The notes under the pieces were generated by a model that was not told where the DNA came from, ran no database searches, and was given only the letters and a program-made list of their open reading frames with translations. 47,913 bases of DNA from Clostridiaceae bacterium (GTDB lineage: Bacteria > Bacillota > Clostridia > Acetivibrionales > DUMB01), in assembly GCA_012840535.1 (NCBI GenBank), contig DULF01000190.1:1-47913 (forward strand). The letters run 5' to 3'. A program made the position numbers and the translations under genes. Shown piece by piece: positions 37,378-46,800 of this stretch. The stretch's first letter is position 1, and the number at the start of each line of letters is the position of its first letter.

Positions 37378-38391
37378 TTAAACGGAACCGCGCACTATCA
37401 ATTTGGTAGGTAAATATATACTTTTTGGCATGGAAGTGTCCCCGTTAATTCTGTTAAGCAAAAGGTCTGCAGCAATCTTTCCTATTTCCTTTGCGTGTAC
37501 ATCGATAGTACTGAGAGGAGGACTGGTATAAGCTGTAATATCTATATTATTAATACCTATAATTGCAATATCTGTAGGCACCTTTAGGCCAAACTCATAA
37601 ATTACACTTAACGCAGCAATTGCCGTTAGATCACTTGCTGCAAAGATTGCAGTAGGACGCTCGTCTTTAGGAAGGGAAAGCAATTCTCTGGTACATATTT
37701 GCGCCAAATCCTGAGACCACTTGCAATTCTTCACAAGTCTTTCATCCAGCGGTATTCCGGCTTTTCTCAAACAATAGCAGTATCCGTCGAAACGCCTTGA
37801 ATCTTCTAAACTTGCGCCCATTCCGGAACCGCCGATAAAACCTATACGTCTGTGTCCTTTACTTATTAGAAACGAAACTGCTTTGATTGCTGCTGCTCTA
37901 CGGTCGAAACCCACATTATCTATCTCTTCATAGTACGTGTCTACACCGACTATATTTGGTACACGTTCCTTTATATAATGAAGCATATTTTCGGGTATTT
38001 CCTCTAAAAGCAAAATCCCTGATATTTGCTGATTGAACGTATTAAATAATATATTTTGATTAGTGAGTTCATTATAGGTACGAGTAATTGAAATGCTACA
38101 GTTGCATTCCATCAAGCGGGTTTCAGCACCGGCAAGCACACTTGTGAAAAAAGGGTCGGAGTATTTTTCAAGTGTCATACTGAAAATACAGCCCAACTTC
38201 AAAGACTCTGCAGGACGGGAGTGTTGCTTTGTTTTAGCCGGCCTTGGCCAGTAATTAAGTTTAAGAGCAGAATCCCATACTTTACTGCGTGTTTCCTCAG
38301 TTACCTTGTAATTCGGGTCACCGGAAATAATTCTTGAAACGGTTGCAATAGATACTCCTGCATGAGCAGCAACATCCCTGATCGTAGCCAA
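37378..38391 (-). CDS. LacI-family transcriptional regulator
   Basis: N-terminal HTH 'MATIRDVAAHAGVSIATVSRIISGDPNYKVTEETRSKV' and periplasmic-binding-like domain. Confidence 0.95.
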   Translation of the reverse strand: MATIRDVAAHAGVSIATVSRIISGDPNYKVTEETRSKVWDSALKLNYWPRPAKTKQHSRPAESLKLGCIFSMTLEKYSDPFFTSVLAGAETRLMECNCSISITRTYNELTNQNILFNTFNQQISGILLLEEIPENMLHYIKERVPNIVGVDTYYEEIDNVGFDRRAAAIKAVSFLISKGHRRIGFIGGSGMGASLEDSRRFDGYCYCLRKAGIPLDERLVKNCKWSQDLAQICTRELLSLPKDERPTAIFAASDLTAIAALSVIYEFGLKVPTDIAIIGINNIDITAYTSPPLSTIDVHAKEIGKIAADLLLNRINGDTSMPKSIYLPTKLIVRGSV

Positions 38392-38522
38392 ATTTTCACA
38401 CCAACCTTTCAGGTATAAATAGGTACAATTAATTAATTTTAGTTTACCATTAAAGGCCGATATGTGTCAATTATTAAGTAAACAAAGATTGGATGTTTGG
38501 TAAAATTTTAATAAAATTGTTC

Positions 38523-38551
38523 TTTACATTTTACTTTAATGGTAGTATAAT
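38523..38551 (+). promoter_or_regulatory. Putative sigma-A promoter of GH4 operon
   Basis: TTTACA (38523-38528), 17-nt spacer, TATAAT (38546-38551). Confidence 0.7.
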
Positions 38552-38629
38552 TAAAATATCGAGAAATATTCAGATCTGAATTGCACTTCTTTAGGCGGGC
38601 AAAATCAACAATAGCTGAGGAGGATTCGC

Positions 38630-39961
38630 ATGGCCAAAAAATTTGCCTTTATAGGTGCTGGTTCACTTGAGTTTACACGTTCCTTGGTCACAGACATACT
38701 TACATTTGATAGCTTTAAAGATGCACACTTTTCTTTAATGGATATTAACGAAAAACGCCTTCATTATGCTTTGGAAGGAGTAAAAAGTATTATTGAAGCT
38801 GGCAACTATCCCGCAACCGTAAGTGCTTCAATGAACCGAAAAGAGGCACTTGAAGGGGCTGATGGAGTACTTATAACCATCCTTCAGGGTGGTGTTGAAG
38901 TATGGCGTTACGATATAGAAATTCCCAAGGCTTATGGAGTGGATATTTGTGTCGGTGATACCCGCGGACCTTCAGGAATTTTCCGTTTTCTGAGAACTGC
39001 ACCTGTAATGTTGGATATTTGTAAAGACGTTGAAAAATATTGCCCTAACGCGGTAGTTCTGAATTACACCAACCCGATGGCAATGCTTTGCCGTTATCTT
39101 CAAAGTGAATCAACCGCAAATGTTACCGGGCTTTGCCATAGCGTGCAAGGGACGGCGGAAATGCTGGCAAGATGGATTGGTGCAGATTTAAAAGATGTTA
39201 CATACACTTGCGCCGGTATAAATCATCAAGCTTTCTATCTTGAGTTCAAATGGAAGGGTCAAGATGCATACCCGTTAATCAGAAAAGCAATAGACGAAAG
39301 ACCTGAAATCGCAAATGAAGAACCTGTACGAAATGAAATGTTCCGTCATCTGGGCTATTACTGTACAGAGTCTTCCGGCCATAATTCCGAGTATAATCCA
39401 TGGTTCAGGAAAAGACCTGACCTTATTGAAAAGTATTGTACCCACGGTACCGGCTGGAATCCCGGTGAACATGCTTTCCTGTTAAAGGAGTATTTGAAAG
39501 CTGAGGATACCTGGGAGGAAAATTATAAAAAATGGCTGAATGATAAGAATAAGAACCTGGAGAGGAGCGGGGAATACGCTTCAAATATCTTCAATGCAAT
39601 TTTTGGTGATAACGAGTATTTTGAATTTAACGGTAACCTGCGCAACTTTGGACTTATTGACAACCTCCCGTATGGATGTTGTGTTGAAGTTCCGGTAGTA
39701 GCTTCTAAAGCGGGGATAAGACCCTTACATGTTGGTTCTTTGCCTGATCATCTTGCAATTCTAATTAATATCTCTGCCCGCTGTGAAGAACTTGCTGTTC
39801 AAGGCTGCATCGATGGTGACCCGGTGAAGATATTCCATGCTATTTGTTTTGATCCTTTGACATCAAGTGTGCTTAGCCTTGAAGAAATTAGAGACATGAC
39901 AAATGCAATGTTTGATAAAAATCGCGACTATCTGACCTACTTTAAGAAACTCCGTGTTTAG
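38630..39961 (+). CDS. Glycoside hydrolase family 4 (alpha-galactosidase/alpha-glucosidase-like)
   Basis: '[21 protein letters not shown]', '[22 protein letters not shown]', '[14 protein letters not shown]', 'GLCHSVQGT', 'GINHQAF' NAD-dependent GH4 motifs. Confidence 0.92.
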   Translation: MAKKFAFIGAGSLEFTRSLVTDILTFDSFKDAHFSLMDINEKRLHYALEGVKSIIEAGNYPATVSASMNRKEALEGADGVLITILQGGVEVWRYDIEIPKAYGVDICVGDTRGPSGIFRFLRTAPVMLDICKDVEKYCPNAVVLNYTNPMAMLCRYLQSESTANVTGLCHSVQGTAEMLARWIGADLKDVTYTCAGINHQAFYLEFKWKGQDAYPLIRKAIDERPEIANEEPVRNEMFRHLGYYCTESSGHNSEYNPWFRKRPDLIEKYCTHGTGWNPGEHAFLLKEYLKAEDTWEENYKKWLNDKNKNLERSGEYASNIFNAIFGDNEYFEFNGNLRNFGLIDNLPYGCCVEVPVVASKAGIRPLHVGSLPDHLAILINISARCEELAVQGCIDGDPVKIFHAICFDPLTSSVLSLEEIRDMTNAMFDKNRDYLTYFKKLRV

Positions 39962-40045
39962 TTACCTATTTACATTAATAATAAGTTAACAAAATGTTTT
40001 ATTTTAAAAATACAGTAAAATAAAACAAAAAAGAGGGGGATTATA

Positions 40046-41377
40046 ATGAAAAGCAGAATTTTTTCAATTATTCTCGCGATGGTAGTTTTAATCGGTGTGC
40101 TAGCAGGATGTGGCGGTAGGGCAGGTGATAATACGGACAAAAGTGCTGATACCTCTTCCGGCGGAGACAAAAAAGAAAAAGTTGAAATCAAGTATTGGGC
40201 ACACCAGAATGAGGGCTGGAATAAGTCGCATAAAGAGCTGGCAGAGAAATTTATGAAGGTTAATCCTGATATTACTGTACTAACAGAGTTTTTCCCGTAT
40301 GATGATTTTGAATCAAAAATTCAAACTTCGCTTATGTCGAAAACCGGTGGAGCTGATATATATGAGCTTTGGGGAGGATGGGGTGTTGACTTTTCACCTA
40401 CCGGTGCTCTAGCTAAAGTTCCTGATAAATTTGTTGAGGAATTTAAGAAAGATTATTTCGCTCCTACTCTTGGTTCCTTTGAACACGACGGTGCATATTA
40501 CGGTGTGCCGCTTGAATTTAATATTGAAGTAGGGGGGCTTCTGGTTAACAAGAAGCTGTTTGATGAAAAAGGCCTTTCTTATCCTAAGACGTGGGATGAA
40601 ATGCTTAAAATAGCGGACCAGACATCTGTCAAGGATGGCGCGGTAATGGTAATGCGCGGTTTTGACTTTGTAACATATGACAACGTGACTTATACATGGC
40701 TTTCCATGTTGATGTCCAAGGGTGCAAGCTACTTTAACGAGGACGGTACGTTTAACTTTACTTCCCCGGAAGCTGTTGATGCAATGACTCAATTAGTAAG
40801 CTATGTGGTTGATAAGGGATATACTAACCTCGATGCGCTAACAGGTGGCGGAGGGGGAGAAGGACACTATTTCCTGTATGAAGACCAGGCAATGATGGTT
40901 GCAAGAGGCCCATGGGTTATATCCGAAGGAATCGAGATGTATGGATTACAACAGGGAGTTGATTTCGATTATATAGCAATGCCCTGGTATGGCGATAAAA
41001 TAGCTTTTCCCGCAGAAACAGGCTGGGGACTTGTGGTTGCGGAATCCAGCCAGAATAAAGATGCTGCATGGAAGTTTATTGAGTTTGTAATGGAACCCGA
41101 AAACCTTGTTCCGCATCTGCAGATGTGCGGGATGCTACCTCCACGTCAATCGATAATTGATAATACTGATTACAAGGAAAGAATGCCTCATGTTGTACCT
41201 CTTCTCGACATACTAAAACACGGAGAATATATCGGTCACTTTAATACAGACGTGTTCAAGGAAGCTATAAACAATATGTTTGTTGAGCTCTGCACGACAA
41301 ATAATTATCCAACAATAAAAGATGGCCTTGCCGCATTGGAAGAAAAGTTAAATAATGAGTTAATCCTTGGTAAATAA
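40046..41377 (+). CDS. Sugar ABC transporter solute-binding lipoprotein
   Basis: Lipobox 'GVLAGCGG'; SBP family 1 architecture; followed by two permeases. Confidence 0.92.
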   Translation: MKSRIFSIILAMVVLIGVLAGCGGRAGDNTDKSADTSSGGDKKEKVEIKYWAHQNEGWNKSHKELAEKFMKVNPDITVLTEFFPYDDFESKIQTSLMSKTGGADIYELWGGWGVDFSPTGALAKVPDKFVEEFKKDYFAPTLGSFEHDGAYYGVPLEFNIEVGGLLVNKKLFDEKGLSYPKTWDEMLKIADQTSVKDGAVMVMRGFDFVTYDNVTYTWLSMLMSKGASYFNEDGTFNFTSPEAVDAMTQLVSYVVDKGYTNLDALTGGGGGEGHYFLYEDQAMMVARGPWVISEGIEMYGLQQGVDFDYIAMPWYGDKIAFPAETGWGLVVAESSQNKDAAWKFIEFVMEPENLVPHLQMCGMLPPRQSIIDNTDYKERMPHVVPLLDILKHGEYIGHFNTDVFKEAINNMFVELCTTNNYPTIKDGLAALEEKLNNELILGK

Positions 41378-41394
41378 CACCTTGATGAAAAGCC

Positions 41395-41435
41395 GGCACC
41401 GTAGGGGTTTCACATCTTGAAACCCCTACGGTGCC
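41395..41435 (+). promoter_or_regulatory. Intercistronic perfect 18-bp hairpin between SBP and permease
   Basis: GGCACCGTAGGGGTTTCA-CATCT-TGAAACCCCTACGGTGCC, no U-tract downstream. Confidence 0.85.
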
Positions 41436-41498
41436 GAATAAATGCAAGATAAAAATAGTATAATTAAATACCAGCATATATGCGGGAGGGAATTTTTA

Positions 41499-42374
41499 TT
41501 GAAGAATAATAAATTTGTTTTTGCAGTTCTATTTCCCATATTTGTTTTAGTAATAGTATTTTTAGTTTTACCTTTAATTTATGGCTTGGGGATATCTTTT
41601 TTTGAGTATAACCCTCTGCGCCAGACGAACCCTTTTGTTGGTCTTTCGAACTATGCAAAGCTTTTCAGAGATGATGTGTTTATTAAAGCCACAACCAATA
41701 CTTTGTTTTTTGTATTTGTTACTGTTACCATAAATATCATATTTACGCTTACTCTTGCACAATTTATTACCACAATACACAGCAACAAAATAAGAAGCTT
41801 TTTTAGAACAGTATATTTCCTGCCCTGCGTTGCACCTATGGTTGTAGCTGCAACTGTATGGGGAGGAAATATTTATTCTACCCGGTATGGAATTTTGAAC
41901 ACGATACTAAGTTCCATGGGTATGCCACGTGTGAACTTCATAGGTGACGCTAATCTTGTCATGTACTGCTTGATTATTTTTACGGTATGGGTGGACTTTG
42001 GATATAATACTGTTTTATTTTCTGCGGGCTTAGATTCAATACCTACTCAATTTGACGAAGCTGGGAAAATTGATGGGGCAGGCCCGTTTCAGCGCTTTAT
42101 ATACATAACGTTCCCTCTTTTAAGGCGTACGTTTGTGTTTGTAACTATTATGACAATAATTTCGCATTTTCAAATGTTCGTGCAGTTTATGGTATTGGCA
42201 CAACGTGGTGGTCCAAACAACGCGTCAACAGTTCTGACATTTTATGTATATAAATTGGCTTTTATAAATAAAGATATGGGTTATGCCTCGGCTGTTGCGT
42301 TTGTATTGTTCATAATTATAATGGTAGTGACGCTAATACAGCGTAGGTTAAACCGCATTGATTGGGGGTATTAG
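41499..42374 (+). CDS. Sugar ABC transporter permease (MalF type)
   Basis: 'AGKIDGAGPFQRFIYITFPLLRRTF' EAA loop; TTG 41499 preceded by GGGAGGG; tracked ORF begins at 41442. Confidence 0.9.
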   Translation: MKNNKFVFAVLFPIFVLVIVFLVLPLIYGLGISFFEYNPLRQTNPFVGLSNYAKLFRDDVFIKATTNTLFFVFVTVTINIIFTLTLAQFITTIHSNKIRSFFRTVYFLPCVAPMVVAATVWGGNIYSTRYGILNTILSSMGMPRVNFIGDANLVMYCLIIFTVWVDFGYNTVLFSAGLDSIPTQFDEAGKIDGAGPFQRFIYITFPLLRRTFVFVTIMTIISHFQMFVQFMVLAQRGGPNNASTVLTFYVYKLAFINKDMGYASAVAFVLFIIIMVVTLIQRRLNRIDWGY

Positions 42375-42376
42375 AA

Positions 42377-43216
42377 TTGGCTTCGGTTAATAGCAGGAAA
42401 AGAAAGCATTTAGCCAAAACTATAATAATAGTGTTTCTTTTAATCGTCGCAGTATTGGTAGTTTTTCCATATACGTTAATGCTATTGACTTCTTTCAGGT
42501 CTACCACGGAAATTCTGAGACATTCTGAAAGAATTTGGCCAATAAACTGGACAGTTGCAGGTTATATAAAAGTTTTTACAAGAGCTCCCTTTTTTAAATG
42601 GTTTCGCAACAGTGTGATAATTACCGGTTCTGTTACCCTTGCAGTGCTGTTTACAAGTACTATAACAGGATTTATATTTGCCAAATATCAATTCAAATAC
42701 AAGAATACTTTATTTTTTATAATTCTTGCATCTATGATGGTTCCTTCACAGGTAACCATGGTACCTTCTTTTTTAATTGTAAACTGGCTGGGGCTTTATA
42801 ATAAGCTTACAGCACTGATAATTCCGGCTCTTGTAAGCTCTTTTGGAATTTTTTTATGCAAACAGTTTATTGAGGACATACCGGATAGCTTGTGCGAGTC
42901 GGCTAAAATCGACGGCGCTGCTGATTTTACAATATATTTCAGAATAATTTTACCTCAAATAAGGCCGGCAATTGGAGCGCTTGCAGTTTTTACCTTTTTG
43001 GGAACGTGGAATGACTATCTTGGTCCTTTGATTATGTTAAGTGAAGTTGAGAGAATGACTTTGCCTCTTGCATTATCTTTCTTTAACAGCCAGCATTCCA
43101 CGGATATAAACGCAACAATGTCAGCGGCTACATTGGTTATGCTGCCGGTAACTATTGTGTTTATTGCTTTCCAAAACCAATTTATAAAGGGTGTTTCTTT
43201 AACCGGTATAAAGTAA
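42377..43216 (+). CDS. Sugar ABC transporter permease (MalG type)
   Basis: 'SAKIDGAADFTIYFRIILPQIRPAI', 'NQFIKGVSLTGIK'; TTG 42377 start proposed. Confidence 0.9.
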   Translation: MASVNSRKRKHLAKTIIIVFLLIVAVLVVFPYTLMLLTSFRSTTEILRHSERIWPINWTVAGYIKVFTRAPFFKWFRNSVIITGSVTLAVLFTSTITGFIFAKYQFKYKNTLFFIILASMMVPSQVTMVPSFLIVNWLGLYNKLTALIIPALVSSFGIFLCKQFIEDIPDSLCESAKIDGAADFTIYFRIILPQIRPAIGALAVFTFLGTWNDYLGPLIMLSEVERMTLPLALSFFNSQHSTDINATMSAATLVMLPVTIVFIAFQNQFIKGVSLTGIK

Positions 43217-43220
43217 ACAA

Positions 43221-43300
43221 AAAATGGGGATACTTTCTGGACCGAAAAGGAGATTATAGAATGAGAAGGAAATCTTTCTCCATAGAAATATCCCCATTTT
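43221..43300. terminator. Inverted repeat between convergent genes, possible bidirectional terminator
   Basis: AAAATGGGGATA (43221-43232) and TATCCCCATTTT (43289-43300), between stops at 43216 (+) and 43316 (-). Confidence 0.6.
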
Positions 43301-43315
43301 ATTATGCAACTTTTT

Positions 43316-44215
43316 TCACACATTCGCTCCCCTGATTTCCCATTCAGGATGAAGCGAGATAGGATGAGTAGCAGTTTCTACAGTTGCAGTTATGAGCGCA
43401 TCAGGATGCTCTTGCAGTAATGTTATTGGATACTCGGGAGTGACATCCGAGAAAAGCGCGACTCTAAGCGCGGTCTGCTTCCAGGGGCCTGTGTCGCTGA
43501 ATAAACGTATTTTTTTAGCTGACAGGCATTCCTTCATGCCAAGGGTTATCGACATAGGAGGGACAAACTGGTATGCCGCTCCATATGTTCTTTGGGCAAG
43601 TGCTATGATTGTATCTAAATTGTTTTCCTGGACGCGCAGGGTGGAATTTCTCACATCATCGATTGTGATATGGGAAAACGGGTGCCTGCGGGCTTGATTG
43701 TAAGCTACATGGCCATCCTGGCCCCAACCTCCGTAAGTGAGGTCTATTGGCGCTTCATATATTTTTTCAAGTATGTAATCAATTTTTGAAACTTCAGGGA
43801 AGAAACGCTGGTCTAATGGTACTGCCAGTTCTTCTTTGATTCCGCCGTAAAAATGTTTTTCCATAAAGCTTCTGAAGTTATAGGGGTCGTTTTTTGCAAG
43901 AGGTTTTCCTTGCCAGTCAAGACATTCGTCCATATGAAATACGTAGAAATTTTTCAATGAAACATTTTCTTCGTTTACCATCCTGGTAAACGGCGCATAC
44001 CAACATGTTGGCCCACATGGTATAATTGCCCTGAAACAGCGGCCCTCAGAATTGGCTGCTTTTATTTCATCAACCAGTTCTCTTGCCATAAGTTCGCCCA
44101 TTTCCTTGGAATCTTTAACCATTCTGAAGGGTATTTTCAAATCCGGGTGGCCTTCCAGCTCGCTGGCCGGAATACTGCACCACTTGTACAAATCCTTTTT
44201 TGATATGCTGCTCAT
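43316..44215 (-). CDS. Glucosamine-6-phosphate deaminase/isomerase (NagB)-like sugar isomerase
   Basis: 'FHMDECLDWQGKPL' and 'GGWGQDGHVAYNQ' correspond to NagB catalytic regions, but divergent. Confidence 0.8.
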   Translation of the reverse strand: MSSISKKDLYKWCSIPASELEGHPDLKIPFRMVKDSKEMGELMARELVDEIKAANSEGRCFRAIIPCGPTCWYAPFTRMVNEENVSLKNFYVFHMDECLDWQGKPLAKNDPYNFRSFMEKHFYGGIKEELAVPLDQRFFPEVSKIDYILEKIYEAPIDLTYGGWGQDGHVAYNQARRHPFSHITIDDVRNSTLRVQENNLDTIIALAQRTYGAAYQFVPPMSITLGMKECLSAKKIRLFSDTGPWKQTALRVALFSDVTPEYPITLLQEHPDALITATVETATHPISLHPEWEIRGANV

Positions 44216-44448
44216 AGTATCAATACTCCTTTTTAGTTTTCAAATTCTATGTGGCTGAATATGATTATTTATGAATATATTAGCACGAACATGCTTTATT
44301 GTCAATAAATATGAGGATGTTTTATGCTCGAATGCTCACTAAATGTGCTTATTTTGCTTGACGATTGCAAGTTGTAGTGGTATCATCTTTTTAAGAGAAG
44401 TTTTAAATTTAATATAAATTATTACAATTACGAAGGTGGGGTTTTTTT

Positions 44449-45501
44449 ATGAGCAAACCGTTGCTACTGAAGGAATTCAAGCCAAAAACCAATCTGGTTG
44501 TGCCTCAGCACTACGTTCCAAAGCCAAAATTTCCTGTAATTGATATTCACACGCATTTTGGTCCCATTATTATTAAAGACTACGAAAATGCTTATGATAC
44601 CGGCAAAGTGGTTGAGAATTTGAAGGCCATTGATGTTAGATTGGTATTTAATCATGATATCTTATGGGGAGAAGAACTGGACAGGTTATTAAGAAAAATT
44701 GACGGCTACCAGGATTTTATACTGACATTTGCTTCATTAGACGTTACAAAGCTGGATGAACCGGATTTTGACAAATATGTTGAAAAAACATTTAAAGAAC
44801 ATAAATCAAAAGGAATTAGAGGTATTAAGTTGTGGAAAAATATCAGCCTTATGCTGAAAGACAAGTCCGGTAAATATATTGCAATTGATGATGAAAGGTT
44901 AAAACCTATATGGGAGGCTTCAGCAAAATATGATCTTCCAATATTGATTCACATTGGAGACCCCAAGTCTTTCTTTACCCCGATTGACGGATACAATGAA
45001 TACTATGACTGCCTTGAACTATTTCCTGAATGGTCTTTCTATGGACCCGAGTTTTACACTTTCGAACAACTAATGGAGATGCAGGAAAACATGCTGGCCA
45101 ATAATCCTGACACAACTTTCATAATCGCTCACGTAGGATCCTGCGCGGAAGACCTGGGTTTTGTCGGAAGACTCCTTGATAAATATAAGAACATGTATAT
45201 TGATATCGCTGCAAGAATTAATGAACTTGGAAGGCAGCCATATACCGCAAGGAAATTTTTCATTGACTACCAGGATAGGATACTTTTCGGCACCGACTAT
45301 TTCGCATCATGTGATACGTCAGATATTTATCCTTATTACTTTAGGTTTTTGGAAACATTTGACGAGTATTTTGACTATCAATCAGAAAGAGATCCCATAC
45401 CATTGGGAAGATGGAAGATATATGGAATAGGGCTTGAAGACAGCGTCCTTGAGAAGATCTACTATAAGAACGCCCAAAAACTGCTCAAGGTAAATATTTA
45501 A
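44449..45501 (+). CDS. Amidohydrolase-family (TIM-barrel) metal-dependent hydrolase
   Basis: 'VIDIHTHFGP', 'GIRGIKLWK', 'PILIHIGDPKSF', 'FIIAHVGS', 'RILFGTDYFA'. Confidence 0.88.
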   Translation: MSKPLLLKEFKPKTNLVVPQHYVPKPKFPVIDIHTHFGPIIIKDYENAYDTGKVVENLKAIDVRLVFNHDILWGEELDRLLRKIDGYQDFILTFASLDVTKLDEPDFDKYVEKTFKEHKSKGIRGIKLWKNISLMLKDKSGKYIAIDDERLKPIWEASAKYDLPILIHIGDPKSFFTPIDGYNEYYDCLELFPEWSFYGPEFYTFEQLMEMQENMLANNPDTTFIIAHVGSCAEDLGFVGRLLDKYKNMYIDIAARINELGRQPYTARKFFIDYQDRILFGTDYFASCDTSDIYPYYFRFLETFDEYFDYQSERDPIPLGRWKIYGIGLEDSVLEKIYYKNAQKLLKVNI

Positions 45502-45634
45502 GGTGACACCCCTCGAAGAGGAGTGTCAAATAAGGAAATCAAAGGGGGACAACCCTCGACAAATAGTCCTTTAGGAAGAGGATTGCCAAGTAAGGTAATC
45601 AAAAGGTGACACCCCTCGAAGAGGAGTGTCACCT
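45502..45634. repeat. Composite of palindromic family A units
   Basis: GGTGACACCCCTC-GAA-GAGGAGTGTCAAA at 45502 and AGGTGACACCCCTC-GAA-GAGGAGTGTCACCT at 45604-45634. Confidence 0.8.
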
Positions 45635-45658
45635 ATCATCAGAAAGGAGGAAATCAAA

Positions 45659-45970
45659 ATGTCATATAAGTTAAGGTTTGTCCAAAAATTTGAGCAAAAA
45701 AATACGGATGCATTTGTAGAATTGGAACGCAAATTCGCAGAGTTTGAGAAAATGTATCCAGAATTTCCAAAAGGCAAAAGGTATTTCCCGTATATTGCAC
45801 GGGACCCTCAAAACACACTGATATGGGAAGCCGAATTTGATACTCTTGAACAGCTCATTGAAGCGAAACGGTTTTTGGAAAACGATAACAGGCATGAGGA
45901 GCTGTTCCAGCAACAGGTTAAGTATTTCGTGGAATCATATACTGAAATATATAAAAGTTTTGATGAATAG
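45659..45970 (+). CDS. Small alpha/beta protein of unknown function (possibly Dabb/NIPSNAP-like fold)
   Basis: 103 aa from ATG 45659 after AGAAAGGAGG; 'YKLRFVQKFEQKNTDAFVELERKFAEFEKMYPEFPKGKRYFPYIARDPQNTLIWEAEF'. Confidence 0.7.
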   Translation: MSYKLRFVQKFEQKNTDAFVELERKFAEFEKMYPEFPKGKRYFPYIARDPQNTLIWEAEFDTLEQLIEAKRFLENDNRHEELFQQQVKYFVESYTEIYKSFDE

Positions 45971-45993
45971 GGTATAACGAGGAGTGTAATTGA

Positions 45994-46776
45994 TTGGACA
46001 AAAACGCGTTTAATATTGAAAGGTCCCGTGAAATATTAAAAATATTAAGCGAAAAAAACAGGGTAACTGTTTCGGAACTGGAGAAGCGTTTTAATATTTC
46101 GGGTTCAACAGTAAGAAGGCTGTTAAATGAACTTGAAAGAAAAGGAAAACTTGTAAGAACTCATGGTGGTGCTGTAAGCATCGATAATACGGCATTTGAG
46201 GACAGTGTAGACCGCAAAAAGAAGATGAAAGTCGCAGAAAAGTCCGCAATTGCACTTGAAGCAAGAAAATTCATCAAAGACGGCGATATTATTATGCTTG
46301 GCGGTGGCACTACTGTTTTTGAGCTGGCGAAATTGCTTCACGATTTGTCCGGCTCTGTTGTTATTACAAATTCCGTTATTGTAGCCGCTGAGCTTTATAG
46401 CAATCCAAATATTGAAGTTCACATAATCGGCGGAACGATTAGGCCTGTAACGGGCGTGATAATCGGACCACAGGCTATCATGTCATTAAATAACATATTT
46501 GCGGAAAAAACCTTTATCGGAGCGGATTCTATTTCTCTTGAATATGGCATAACGACACCAAACGCTTTTGAAGCGGAAGTAGAAGCGAAGCTTATGGCAC
46601 AGTCAAAACAAGTATATTTGCTTGCGGACCACTCTAAGTTCGGCAAGGTGACATTTACTCCTCAGGCCGGATTGGAAAAGGTTCATCATGTAATTACAGA
46701 CGAACATACAGATGAAAGGTACATTAATAAGCTTATTGAATTGGGTATAAAAGTAACGGTAGTTAAAATAGCTTAA
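45994..46776 (+). CDS. DeoR-family transcriptional regulator
   Basis: 'ILSEKNRVTVSELEKRFNISGSTVRRLLNELERKGKLVRTHGGAV' HTH and 'GDIIMLGGGTTVFELAKLL' sugar-binding domain. Confidence 0.95.
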   Translation: MDKNAFNIERSREILKILSEKNRVTVSELEKRFNISGSTVRRLLNELERKGKLVRTHGGAVSIDNTAFEDSVDRKKKMKVAEKSAIALEARKFIKDGDIIMLGGGTTVFELAKLLHDLSGSVVITNSVIVAAELYSNPNIEVHIIGGTIRPVTGVIIGPQAIMSLNNIFAEKTFIGADSISLEYGITTPNAFEAEVEAKLMAQSKQVYLLADHSKFGKVTFTPQAGLEKVHHVITDEHTDERYINKLIELGIKVTVVKIA

Positions 46777-46800
46777 ATAATTAAAACTGGAGGTAAGCAG

